Source: Novosphingobium piscinae
GTDB lineage: Bacteria; Pseudomonadota; Alphaproteobacteria; Sphingomonadales; Sphingomonadaceae
Length of the DNA stretch: 64,000 bases
NCBI RefSeq assembly: GCF_014230355.1
Contig: NZ_JACLAX010000001.1
Location: forward strand, 422,068 to 486,067
Direction: 5' to 3'
A program made the translations under genes and the position numbers. The stretch's first letter is position 1, and each line of letters begins with the position of its first letter. Below are positions 19,847-28,208 of this stretch, one piece after another. The notes beneath the pieces are model-generated. The model had not been told where the DNA came from, did not search any database, and worked only from the letters and a program-made list of their open reading frames with translations.

Positions 19847-20125
19847 GTGAAGGCATCGAAGTTTTCTGACGCCCAGAAGGCGTTCATTCTGAAGCAGGGG
19901 GCGGACGGCGTTCCCGTTGCGGACATCTGCCGCAAGGCCGGCATCAGCCAGGCGACGTACTTCAACTGGAAGAAGAAGTACGACGGCATGCTGCCGCCTG
20001 ACATGCGCCGCCTGAAGCAACTCGAGGACGAGAATTCGAAGCTGCGCAAGCTTGTTGCCGACCTCTCCCTGGACAAGGAGATGCTGCAGCACGTCATCCG
20101 CCGAGCCGAAGGCCAGCGCAGCTAA
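19847..20125 (+). CDS. IS3-family transposase OrfA
   Basis: 92 aa, GTG start preceded by GGAGG at 19831-19835. Helix-turn-helix with FSDAQKAFILKQGADGVPVADICRKAGISQATYFNWKKKYDG, then a leucine-zipper-like coiled coil (LKQLEDENSKLRKLVADLSLDKEMLQ). Complete; ends four bases before the first GTG of orfB. DNA-binding part of the transposase. Confidence 0.9.
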   Translation: MKASKFSDAQKAFILKQGADGVPVADICRKAGISQATYFNWKKKYDGMLPPDMRRLKQLEDENSKLRKLVADLSLDKEMLQHVIRRAEGQRS

Positions 20126-20129
20126 AGTT

Positions 20130-20969
20130 GTGAGGCCTGCTCGCAAACGCGAGCTGGTGAACGGGTTTCGCAGTGACTGGGGCGTGTCGATCCGCCGGGC
20201 TTGCCGGGTTCTCGAGATGGACACCTCGACGTACCACTACAAATCCCGTCGCCGCGAGCAGGCCGGCATCGAAGCCCGCATCCGCGAGATCTGCGAGACC
20301 CGCGTCCGCTATGGGTATCGCCGCGTCCACGTTCTTCTTCGCCGCGAAGGCTGGGAGATCAACATGAAGCGAACCCACAGGATTTACAACGAGTTGGGTC
20401 TGCAACTCCGCAACAAGACGCCCAAGCGCAGGGTGAAGGCGAAGTTGAGGGAAGACCGCTGCGCGGCCTTCCGCGTCAATGATGTTTGGGCCATGGACTT
20501 TGTCCATGCCCAGCTGGCAACGGGTCGCAAGATCCGCGTTCTGACGGTGGTGGATACGTTCTCCCGGTTCTCCCCGGTGCTCGATCCACGGTTCAGCTAC
20601 CGCGGGGAAGATGTCGTGCAGACCCTCGAGGCGACCTGTGCCGTCGTCGGCTATCCAAGGACGATCCGGGTCGACCAGGGCCTTGAGTTCATCAGCCGGG
20701 ACTTGGACCTGTGGGCCTACACCAACGGTGTGACTCTGGACTTCTCCCGGCCCGGCAAGCCTACGGACAATGCTTACATCGAAGCCTTCAACGGGCGCTT
20801 CCGGGCCGAGTGCCTGAACACCCACTGGTTCCTGACGCTTGCAGATGCCCGCGAAAAGTTGGAGGAGTGGCGCAGATACTACAACGAGGATCGGCCGCAC
20901 GGTGCCATCGGCAACAAGCCCCCGATCACGCTGATGAATCCCGGTGACGCACCCAGCCCGTCACCGTGA
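20130..20969 (+). CDS. IS3-family transposase OrfB (DDE integrase)
   Basis: 279 aa from GTG 20130; it may also be made by ribosomal frameshifting from orfA, since the frame is open upstream to 20052. Seen: HTH_21-like region SIRRACRVLEMDTSTYHYKSRRREQ, YGYRRVHVLLRREGW, and the catalytic triad Asp (VWAMDFVHAQ), Asp (IRVDQGLEF) and Glu (NAYIEAFNGRFRAECLN), ending RPHGAIGNKPPITL. No inactivating change, so the element looks intact. Confidence 0.92.
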   Translation: MRPARKRELVNGFRSDWGVSIRRACRVLEMDTSTYHYKSRRREQAGIEARIREICETRVRYGYRRVHVLLRREGWEINMKRTHRIYNELGLQLRNKTPKRRVKAKLREDRCAAFRVNDVWAMDFVHAQLATGRKIRVLTVVDTFSRFSPVLDPRFSYRGEDVVQTLEATCAVVGYPRTIRVDQGLEFISRDLDLWAYTNGVTLDFSRPGKPTDNAYIEAFNGRFRAECLNTHWFLTLADAREKLEEWRRYYNEDRPHGAIGNKPPITLMNPGDAPSPSP

Positions 20970-21042
20970 CCCTGGCCGGGAAACTCTAACCCGGGGTGGT
21001 CCAGAGAATGGTGTCGGATCATGAAGGAGCGAGACTCTACCT

Positions 21043-21072
21043 CTGACCGGTAACAATCAGGGGAGCACGTCA
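21043..21072 (-). repeat. 30-bp insertion-element tip, inverted copy at 37573-37602
   Basis: Read on the minus strand it begins TGACGTGCTCCCC. The same 30 bp occur exactly and in opposite orientation at 37573-37602. Bases 21004-21042 between the IS3 end and this tip are probably more of the same remnant element. Confidence 0.7.
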
Positions 21073-21158
21073 CGGGCCGCCGCCGCCCGGCAGCTCAGCC
21101 CGCTATCGATCGCTGCGACAACCCTGTCCCGAAGATCCTGTGAAAGCGTCCGAGCCAT
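21057..21158 (-). pseudogene. IS630-family transposase, N-terminal stub
   Basis: From ATG 21158 the frame reads MARTLSQDLRDRVVAAIDSG, then LSCRAAAAR, the usual start of IS630 transposases (first helix-turn-helix). It then runs into the neighbouring element tip and stops after DVLP at 21057-21059. Everything downstream of about residue 29 is missing, so it is a fragment cut by another insertion. Confidence 0.7.
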
Positions 21159-21703
21159 CCATGCTGGCCTCCTGCCACCAACAGGAAGCCTGAATCACGA
21201 CGAGCCCGCAAAGGGAATCCCAATCGATTCAGAACGTGTGGAAACCGCTCTAGAAGCCGTATCCAGCTAAACACTTCTTGGCCCGCATCAGACGATCCCT
21301 GCGCCAAGGCCCACGACACTGCGCAGTTGGGCCTTGCGATCACGGTACTGGCTCTCGCGGTAATGCGTTCGGCTCAATTTTCCTCCTCGACAAGGCATGC
21401 CCATCGCTGTTAGGAAACCCACGGGTTTCCAATCCGAGTCTGGTGATATCAGGCTGTTGCAGGGGAAAGCCCAAGCGGCAGTCAGTGCGCCTCAAGGGCG
21501 CCTGGCCTCTGCACATTAAAGTGTTGTTTTATAACCATTGGCCGTCTTGCGGCGGCGCTACGGAGAGGGTGACGCTCGCCCCACACATCGACATAGAACC
21601 ACCCGACGTGACGATTTATGTCGGCCCGAATGAACATGCATCGACGCAGAGGCAAACCTGCAGCCTGCTTCGATCCGCACATCGAAATGAGGCGGCCTGA
21701 GAG
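21159..21703. other. 545-bp intergenic stretch without a supported gene
   Basis: Left part continues the 5' flank of the IS630 stub (ribosome-binding AGGAGG on the minus strand at about 21168-21173). A perfect hairpin GGAAACCC / GGGTTTCC lies at 21413-21430 with a 2-nt loop. The right part must hold the promoter of the monooxygenase gene. No conserved ORF seen. Confidence 0.5.
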
Positions 21704-23203
21704 ATGAAGAACGAGCAAGATCTTGAGTCGAAAGTGTACGACGTTATCATTATCGGCGCGGGCATCTCCGGCATCGGCTGCGCGGCCTACCTGCGCCGGA
21801 AACAGCCGAAGAAGACGTGGTGCATTCTGGAGGGCCGCGATGATCTCGGCGGAACCTGGGACCTGTTCCGCTATCCTGGCATCCGCTCGGACTCCGATCT
21901 CTACACCTTCAGCTACGACTTCAAGCCGTGGAACAGCGACAAGGCGATCGCTGGTGCCCGAGAGATCAAGGACTATATCGCCGAGACGGCCGACGAATAT
22001 GGAATCCGGCAGCAGATCCGCTTCGGCCGCAAGGTGTTCGCTTGCCAATGGCGCAGCGCGACAGGCCTCTGGACGGTCACGGCGACGCGAACCGACACCG
22101 GCGAAGAGGAAACGTGGCAGGGACGCTGGATTTTCTCGGCGACCGGTTACTATGACTATGATCAGGGCTATCGACCTGACTTCCCGGAAGAAGAGACTTT
22201 CTCAGGCCCGATCATCCACCCCCAGCACTGGCCGGAAGACCTCGACTACGAGGGCAAGCGAATCGCGGTTATCGGTTCGGGCGCAACGGCGGTAACGCTG
22301 GTCCCGGCGCTGGCCGCGACGGCGGCGCACGTCGTCCAGGTGCAGCGCACGCCATCCTACGTCATGCCCCTGCCCGAGCGCGATGGTCTGCTGACCCTCG
22401 CGCGCCTGCTCCCTTCCAGGAACCTGACGCACCGCCTGATGCGGACCAAGAACATCGTTCAGCGCCACCTGTTCTGGGTCTTGTGCCAGCGGTACCCAAA
22501 GCTGATGCGCAAGCTCATCCGCCGGATGAACGCGGCCAATCTGCCCAAGGACTTCGCGATCGACGAGCATTTCAACCCGCCGTACGATCCCTGGCAGCAG
22601 CGGCTTTGCGCCGTGCCGGACGGCGATCTCTACAAGAGCCTGTCGAGCGGCAAGGCCTCCATCGTCACCGGACACATCAAGCGGTTCGTCGAGAACGGGA
22701 TCGAGATGCAGTCGGGAGAAATCGTCCCGGCCGACATCATCGTCACCGCGACCGGCCTGAACATCAAGATGGCAGGCGGGATCGCCTACGCGGTCGACGA
22801 GAGGAAGATCGTCTGGTCCGAGCACGCGATTTACCGCGGCATGCTGCTGGACGGGATCCCCAACTTCGCGCTGTGCATCGGCTACACCACCAACTCCTGG
22901 ACGCTGAAGGTCAGCCTGCTGTGCGAGTATTTCTGCCAGCTGCTCGGCGAGATGGACCGCCTCGGCAAGGCCGTCTGCGTCCCCGAGCGGCCCAGTGGCG
23001 GCATGGAGCTCAAACCCCTGCTCGATTTCGGTGCCGGATACGTCCAGCGCTCGATCGACAGCCTTCCCAGGCAGGGCAACGGTTATCCCTGGATGATGAC
23101 CTTCAGCTACGGCGGCGATGTGAAGATGATGAAACGGTCGTCGGTCGTTCGGCCGGAGATGAAGCTCGCCGACGCGCCTCAGGGATCAGCGACACCGAAT
23201 TGA
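21704..23203 (+). CDS. flavin-containing Baeyer-Villiger-type monooxygenase (EthA-like)
   Basis: 499 aa; FAD- and NADPH-dependent insertion of oxygen next to a ketone to form an ester or lactone. Seen: FAD motif GAGISG at residues 18-23, DDLGGTWDLFRYPGIRSDSD, the BVMO fingerprint FxGxxxHxxxW at 166-176 (FSGPIIHPQHW), the second nucleotide motif GSGATA at 191-196, and IIVTATGL. Group resembles EthA/AlmA-type enzymes. First gene of a plus-strand set with an SDR, TetR regulator and thioesterase. The two alpha/beta hydrolases of the facing minus-strand operon could open the ester it forms (inference). Confidence 0.93.
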   Translation: MKNEQDLESKVYDVIIIGAGISGIGCAAYLRRKQPKKTWCILEGRDDLGGTWDLFRYPGIRSDSDLYTFSYDFKPWNSDKAIAGAREIKDYIAETADEYGIRQQIRFGRKVFACQWRSATGLWTVTATRTDTGEEETWQGRWIFSATGYYDYDQGYRPDFPEEETFSGPIIHPQHWPEDLDYEGKRIAVIGSGATAVTLVPALAATAAHVVQVQRTPSYVMPLPERDGLLTLARLLPSRNLTHRLMRTKNIVQRHLFWVLCQRYPKLMRKLIRRMNAANLPKDFAIDEHFNPPYDPWQQRLCAVPDGDLYKSLSSGKASIVTGHIKRFVENGIEMQSGEIVPADIIVTATGLNIKMAGGIAYAVDERKIVWSEHAIYRGMLLDGIPNFALCIGYTTNSWTLKVSLLCEYFCQLLGEMDRLGKAVCVPERPSGGMELKPLLDFGAGYVQRSIDSLPRQGNGYPWMMTFSYGGDVKMMKRSSVVRPEMKLADAPQGSATPN

Positions 23204-23254
23204 GCCGGCTGGCACTCCACCTGTGAGCCTGGACCGATGAACGAGGACGACGAA

Positions 23255-24097
23255 ATGCCGTATAAACTGGCGGGCCGCGTCGTGGCCCTCACGGGATCGA
23301 CCGGTGGTCTCGGCCGGGCTCTCGCGACCGAGCTGCGCGCCCGTGGCGCGAGACTGGCCTTGCTCGATCTCGACCCCGATGCCGTCGCGAAACAGGTTCT
23401 CAGCCTGGACGGCGGCGGCGACGTCTGGGGAAGCCACGTCGATGTGCGCTCCTGGGCGACCGTGCAGCAGGCCATCGATGCCGCGGCCGCCCATTTCGGG
23501 GGGATCGATATCGTGATCGCGAATGCCGGAATTGCCATCGCCTCGCCGATGGAAAAGCTGGCCCCGGAGGCGTTTGACCGCGTCATCGACATCAACCTCA
23601 ATGGCGTGTGGCGTACCTTCAAGGCCGGTCTTCCGCACGTCCAGCAGCGCCGTGGCTATCTGATGGCGATCTCTTCGATGGCGGCGTTCGTCCATTCCCC
23701 GCTCCAGGCCCACTACACCGGGAGCAAGGCCGGTGTCTGGGCCATGTGCGACAGCATCCGCCTCGAAGTCCGGCGTCTGGGCGTCGGGGTTGGCACCGTG
23801 CATCCGACCTTTTTCGCGACCGCCATGATGGACGAGGTCCTGGCTGATCCGGCAGGGGTGAAGATCTGGGGCGGCAACAGCGGCGGGCTCTGGAAAATGG
23901 TGCCGCTCGACGATGTCGTCGCTGGCATCGTCAACGGCATCAGGCACCGACAGGACCTGATCGTCATCCCGCGCCAGAACACCTTGCCCGCCAAGGCGCC
24001 AGGCTTGTTTCGGCGGATTCTCGAACGCATCGGCTTCCGGGATACCGAGATCGCCTCGGCCATCGCCTTGGCCGGCGACGGGCGTACTCGACCATGA
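23255..24097 (+). CDS. short-chain dehydrogenase/reductase
   Basis: 280 aa from ATG 23255, which has GAGGA seven bases upstream; ATG 23237 would add six residues. Rossmann motif TGSTGGLGRAL, NAG (IANAGIA), Ser in AISSMAAF and the catalytic YTGSK. NAD(P)-dependent alcohol/ketone interconversion. Follows the monooxygenase by about 50 bp and probably prepares its ketone substrate or handles the product alcohol. The C-terminal tail (LFRRILERIGFRD) resembles SDRs linked to cyclohexanol/terpenoid BVMO clusters. Confidence 0.9.
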   Translation: MPYKLAGRVVALTGSTGGLGRALATELRARGARLALLDLDPDAVAKQVLSLDGGGDVWGSHVDVRSWATVQQAIDAAAAHFGGIDIVIANAGIAIASPMEKLAPEAFDRVIDINLNGVWRTFKAGLPHVQQRRGYLMAISSMAAFVHSPLQAHYTGSKAGVWAMCDSIRLEVRRLGVGVGTVHPTFFATAMMDEVLADPAGVKIWGGNSGGLWKMVPLDDVVAGIVNGIRHRQDLIVIPRQNTLPAKAPGLFRRILERIGFRDTEIASAIALAGDGRTRP

Positions 24098-24242
24098 TCG
24101 CTTCGTCGGTGTTTGCCCGTCAGGCCCGCTAGTGGCTACCTCGAGCGAGCTCGCTGCGAGCACCTTGGCCGAACACGAAAACGATGGCCTAGCGCCTCCC
24201 CACCGGGTTGCCTATCCCGTCGAGTCACGACAAGTCTGAGGG

Positions 24243-24881
24243 ATGGATCAGACAACCACGCATGCGCGCCTGCTCGCGGCTGCCGAAGGGGCCTTCCTGC
24301 GCAATGGCTATGGCGGGGCGAACATGGGCGAGATCGCCCGGCAGGCCGGCATCTCGAAAAAGACGATCTACAAGCTGGTGGCCTCCAAGGCTGACCTGTT
24401 CTCGGCGGTGGTCAGCAATGCCATCGCCCTCGAGCGCCTGACGCGCCATCTTGGCGACGTGCAAGACGGTGACATCGCCGGCCCGCTGCGCGCGTTTCTG
24501 ACGGCCTATGCCAAGCTGTCGCTATCTCCGCGCGGCACCCAGGCCGACAAGCTGGTGACGGCCGAAGCGCACCGCTTTCCCGAGCTTGCCAAAGCCTACG
24601 CCGAGAGCGTTGAGGCTGCTGCGACCCAGCCCCTGATCGCGTGGCTGGGGCGGCAAGCGGATGCGGGTTACATCGCTGTCGCCTGCCCGGACAGGGCGGC
24701 ACGGATGCTCGCCGCCATGGTGATCCTCGACCCCCTAAAGTCGCTGATGCTTGGCCAGCATTCGCAATTCGAGGGCGAGGACATCGAACGCATGGTCGAT
24801 GAAGCCTTGAGCATCTTCCTGAGGGGCGTGCTGACCCGGCCCGACAGCAGAATCACGGCGGCAAGCGCGGAGGAAAGATGA
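24243..24881 (+). CDS. TetR family transcriptional regulator
   Basis: 212 aa. N-terminal helix-turn-helix at residues 8-50: LLAAAEGAFLRNGYGGANMGEIARQAGISKKTIYKLVASKADLF. C-terminal ligand domain of the AefR-like kind (ARMLAAMVILDPLKSLMLGQ). Lies 145 bp after the SDR and is coupled to the thioesterase start (ATGATG overlap). Likely local repressor of the BVMO set. Confidence 0.9.
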   Translation: MDQTTTHARLLAAAEGAFLRNGYGGANMGEIARQAGISKKTIYKLVASKADLFSAVVSNAIALERLTRHLGDVQDGDIAGPLRAFLTAYAKLSLSPRGTQADKLVTAEAHRFPELAKAYAESVEAAATQPLIAWLGRQADAGYIAVACPDRAARMLAAMVILDPLKSLMLGQHSQFEGEDIERMVDEALSIFLRGVLTRPDSRITAASAEER

Positions 24882-25348
24882 TGGCCGTATCAAGAAAATC
24901 GTGGGTGAACCCGGCGAGTTCAGCTACTGACACTCATGTGAACAAGCCGGCACCCTTCCTCGTCCAGATTCCGGTCGATCCGGCCGATATTGACTTCATG
25001 GGGCACGTGAACAACGCCTCCTACCTCAAGTGGGTGCAGGACGCGGTGATCGACCACTGGCGCAGCCTGGCTCCTGCTGAGGCGGTGGCTGCACATCTCT
25101 GGGTCGCGCTAAAGCACGAGATCACTTATCGCCGGCCCACGTTTCTCGGTGACGAGGTCATGGCGACCGTCCTGCTCGAAAAGGTTCAGGGCGCGCGGGC
25201 GTTCTACGAGACCATCCTGCGCCGCGGTGAGGAAGTGCTCGCGGAGGTGAAGTCCAGCTGGTGCTGCGTCGATGCGACCACCTTGCGCCCGGCACGGTTG
25301 GCCCGTGACGTCCTTGCACGCTTCTTTCCCGACACGATTGCCTCGTAA
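24878..25348 (+). CDS. hotdog-fold acyl-CoA thioesterase (YbgC/4-HBT type)
   Basis: 156 aa (ATG 24878 or 24881). Hotdog signature PADIDFMGHVNNASYLKWVQDA at about residues 36-57 with the catalytic Asp38 of the 4-hydroxybenzoyl-CoA thioesterase group, followed by KHEITYRRPTFLGDEVMATV. Releases free acid and CoA from an acyl-CoA. Overlaps the TetR stop codon. The N-terminal 25 residues are polar and not conserved, so a later start is possible though no internal Met fits well. Confidence 0.88.
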   Translation: MMAVSRKSWVNPASSATDTHVNKPAPFLVQIPVDPADIDFMGHVNNASYLKWVQDAVIDHWRSLAPAEAVAAHLWVALKHEITYRRPTFLGDEVMATVLLEKVQGARAFYETILRRGEEVLAEVKSSWCCVDATTLRPARLARDVLARFFPDTIAS

Positions 25349-25414
25349 TCCTGCGCGGTTCTGCAGGCCCGCCTGGCTTCGGCGGCCCACCTGCGGCACC
25401 AGCGCCGGATCGGA

Positions 25415-26422
25415 TTAGCGCAGGAAGGCCGCGGTTTCGGCATGGAGCCGCTTGGCTTCGCGCGTGGTGAGGACCGACCAGGCATGGGTCATGCGCTCCC
25501 CGATCACCAACCGCATCGCACAATTCGCCCGCTGTGCCCTGGCAATCAGGTCCAGCGAATCCGAATGGAGCAGATCCGCAGTCCCGCTGAACACCAGCGT
25601 GGGCGGGAGGCCGCGGATGTCTCCCAGAACCGGGCTGATCCGCGGATCGTCGAGTGGAGTCTCGCCGGCCCACTTCTGCGCACTCCACACCAGGACCGGG
25701 CGGGCAAGCATCGGATCGTCGCAGTCGAGCGCCGCCTGTGCCGGGTTGTCCTCGCGCAGGTCCAGCCAGGGCGAGAACAGTACCAGCTTTGCCGGGAGTG
25801 GTTGGCCCTCGTCCCGCAGAAGCTGGGCGAAGCTCAGGGCAAAACCGCCGCCGGCCGAATCTCCGGTTAAGGTAATCTGGTCCGCACCAACCTCGGACAG
25901 CACACTCTCGTACAGCGCCATCATCATGGCGAAGGCCGGCCGCCAATCGTGCTCCGGAGCCAGCGGATAGTGCGGGACGATGACGCGGGCGTCATTCCAC
26001 GAGGCCAGTCCCTCTACCAGATGCCACTGGTGGTACATCAAGTGGGCAACGTAGGCGCCGCCATGGATGTAGATGATGGTGCGCTTTGCCGTTCCGCGTT
26101 TCGGCTCGACGAACAGGGCCTTGGCCCCGGCAAAAGTCTTCTCGGTGATCTTGTACCGCCGTGAGACCCGCGCCGGCGGGGGCGTTTCACCCTTGAGACG
26201 GGTCCTCGCCAGTTGGCGCGCATGCCGGTCGACATCCCGCAAGACCTGCTTTGACCCTATCAGCGGCAGGATCACCGTCCGGATGAGGCGGGAAAACAGG
26301 CTTTCCCCCTCCCACACTGTTATCGTGGGCGTTGGCACCGGTGCTGCCTCGTGCGCGAGGTCCGCCGCAGGGAAGTCGGTCGTCATGGCCGCAGGCTCCG
26401 TTGGATGGTGAACGCTAATCAT
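25415..26422 (-). CDS. alpha/beta hydrolase, HSL/family IV esterase
   Basis: 335 aa from ATG 26422 (overlaps the upstream stop as ATGA); ATG 26386 is an alternative. Oxyanion-hole motif HGG at 120-122 (YIHGGAYV), nucleophile Ser189 in GDSAGG, acid Asp in FSGTADLLHSDS and His in ERMTHAW. Hydrolyses short-chain esters or lactones. Last gene of a four-gene minus-strand operon with another hydrolase, an SDR and a GH78 rhamnosidase. Could cleave the ester made by the BVMO encoded opposite (inference). Confidence 0.92.
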   Translation of the reverse strand: MISVHHPTEPAAMTTDFPAADLAHEAAPVPTPTITVWEGESLFSRLIRTVILPLIGSKQVLRDVDRHARQLARTRLKGETPPPARVSRRYKITEKTFAGAKALFVEPKRGTAKRTIIYIHGGAYVAHLMYHQWHLVEGLASWNDARVIVPHYPLAPEHDWRPAFAMMMALYESVLSEVGADQITLTGDSAGGGFALSFAQLLRDEGQPLPAKLVLFSPWLDLREDNPAQAALDCDDPMLARPVLVWSAQKWAGETPLDDPRISPVLGDIRGLPPTLVFSGTADLLHSDSLDLIARAQRANCAMRLVIGERMTHAWSVLTTREAKRLHAETAAFLR

Positions 26423-27387
26423 GCCGCGCCGCTCTGCTCCTGACGGGATGCACTCGCACGCCTGATCCACGCGGCGACCGCATCCGGTCGGGTCGCAGGG
26501 ATCATGTGTCCGCCGTCGATCATACTCAGATCGGCCTTCGGGAGTTTTCCGGCGGTGAGCTGACCGTGGAGCACGGGATCGAGCACCGCATCTTCCCGGC
26601 CGTACAGGATCGAGACCGGTATGTGCACCTCCGTCAGGCGATCGGCGATGTCCTGCATTTCGGCCTGGACTGCCAGCACCTCGCGCGACGCGGTCCGGAA
26701 CACGCTCGCGCGGTCTTTGAGCATGGCGCCGCCGCGCGTCGCGTAATCGGTTGGAACCGGATCGGGAGAGAACAGCATCCTCGCGATCTCGGCCCGCTTG
26801 AGCTTTCCGACCGGAACGGCGAGCGTGACCGAGAGGAGCCAGCGCTTGAGATCGGACTCGATCAACAGCGGCGCGAACATCGGCGGTGCGTCGCCGATCG
26901 GCTGGGTCAGCGGGCAGATCAGGGCGAGGCCCGAGGCGATGTCCGGGTGGTCGATTGCACATTTCAGGGCCACGGCCCCGCCCAACGAATGGCCGACGAT
27001 CATAGGCTTGCGGAGATCCATGCCCGCGATGAACGCGTGCAACATGCCAGCATGGGCCGCCAGTCCCCGGTCCCCGCCGCGGCGCCAGGTGGAATGGCCC
27101 GATCCGGGCCGGTCGAACAGGAACACCTGATGGTCCTGCGCGAGCTTTCCGGCCAACGCATAGGTGAAGTCGCGAAGCTGGCCGGTCAGACCATGCACCA
27201 GCACGACCGGCGCGCCCGCGCCCATCGTGAGGTAGTGAAGCCGAGCATCGGGCAGTTCCAGAAAACCACCCAGCGGCGGAACGCGCCGCTCGGCCTGCCG
27301 GCCAAGCAAGAACGAGATCAGAACAAGACCGCCCGCCAGCGCAGCGACCGACCCGAGCGCCCCGGTGAGGATTGCCGCGGCACTCAT
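26419..27387 (-). CDS. alpha/beta hydrolase with N-terminal membrane anchor
   Basis: 322 aa. One hydrophobic helix at about residues 5-28 may anchor it to the inner membrane. Hydrolase core: VLVHGLTG, nucleophile Ser134 in VGHSLGGA, acid in LYGREDAVLDP, His in DGGHMIP. Stop overlaps the next start and its start overlaps the SDR stop by 4 bp, so translation is coupled. Epoxide-hydrolase or lactonase-like activity possible; the substrate is unknown. Confidence 0.9.
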   Translation of the reverse strand: MSAAAILTGALGSVAALAGGLVLISFLLGRQAERRVPPLGGFLELPDARLHYLTMGAGAPVVLVHGLTGQLRDFTYALAGKLAQDHQVFLFDRPGSGHSTWRRGGDRGLAAHAGMLHAFIAGMDLRKPMIVGHSLGGAVALKCAIDHPDIASGLALICPLTQPIGDAPPMFAPLLIESDLKRWLLSVTLAVPVGKLKRAEIARMLFSPDPVPTDYATRGGAMLKDRASVFRTASREVLAVQAEMQDIADRLTEVHIPVSILYGREDAVLDPVLHGQLTAGKLPKADLSMIDGGHMIPATRPDAVAAWIRRASASRQEQSGAA

Positions 27388-28208
27388 GCCAGGCCCAAAC
27401 GGGTAAGCAGTTGCCAGTAACGGACCGGCATAAGGCGTTCGATCAGTGCCACGATCTTCGCATCGGTCCCGGCCAGCACCCGGGGGCGCCGCGCGGCGAG
27501 TCCGCGGACGATGATCTCGCCCGCCTGCTGCGGCGGCATCTTGAGCACCGCGGCGAAATGGGTGCGCTGCCGGCGCTCTTCCTCCGGGTCGACATGTGCC
27601 GGGACCCGCGCATTGTTCGCGATCGCGGTCTTGATCCCACCCGGATGCACCACGGTGACCCCGACGGGAGAGTCGGTCATCGCCAGCTCGTTGCGCAGCG
27701 CTTCGGAAAAGCCGCGCACGGCGAACTTCGATGCCGCATAGGCCGCCTGCCCCGGTGGAGCGATGATCCCGAAAATGTTCGACAGGTTCACGATCTGCGC
27801 TTCGGAGCGCTGCTGCAGGTGCGGCAGAAAAGCCCGCGTCACGGCAACCACACCATGGAAGTTGATCCCAATCAGCCAGTCGAAATCGGCTTCGCTGACC
27901 TGTTCGAACCGACCGCCCAGCGCGACGCCGGCGTTGTTGACCAGGATGTCGACCTGACCGTGCGTCGCTGTCACGATCGCCGGAAACGCCGCGACCGCAT
28001 CGCGGTCGGCAACATCGAGCCGGTGCAGGCTGATCCGCACCCCGGAACCCAGCGAGGCGGCCGTTTCGGCCAGCCCGGCCTCGTTCAGGTCGGCCAGGCC
28101 GAGATGGCAGCCCCGCGCCGCTAGCGCGCTCGCGATGGCGCGCCCGATCCCACTTGCAGCGCCTGTCACCACGGCGACCTTGCCGGCCAATTCCATCACT
28201 CCGCTCAT
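27384..28208 (-). CDS. short-chain dehydrogenase/reductase
   Basis: 274 aa from ATG 28208, which overlaps the rhamnosidase stop (ATGA). Rossmann TGAASGIGRAI, NNAGVAL, Ser in NLSNIFGI, catalytic YAASK, and VVHPGGIKT. The C-terminus (RLMPVRYWQLLTRLG) resembles SDRs encoded with BVMO genes. Oxidises or reduces an alcohol/ketone in the aglycone pathway (inference). Confidence 0.9.
   Translation of the reverse strand: MSGVMELAGKVAVVTGAASGIGRAIASALAARGCHLGLADLNEAGLAETAASLGSGVRISLHRLDVADRDAVAAFPAIVTATHGQVDILVNNAGVALGGRFEQVSEADFDWLIGINFHGVVAVTRAFLPHLQQRSEAQIVNLSNIFGIIAPPGQAAYAASKFAVRGFSEALRNELAMTDSPVGVTVVHPGGIKTAIANNARVPAHVDPEEERRQRTHFAAVLKMPPQQAGEIIVRGLAARRPRVLAGTDAKIVALIERLMPVRYWQLLTRLGLA

Larger units (their letters stand above)
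19745..21003 (+). mobile_element. IS3-family insertion sequence
   Basis: About 1.26 kb with orfA and orfB. Proposed ends start TGGATCGCC (19745) and finish GGTGGTCCA (21003); over 18 bp these match as imperfect inverted repeats at 11 positions and obey the TG...CA rule. Flanking bases do not form a clear target duplication, so the copy may have taken part in a rearrangement. Ends are tentative. Confidence 0.75.
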
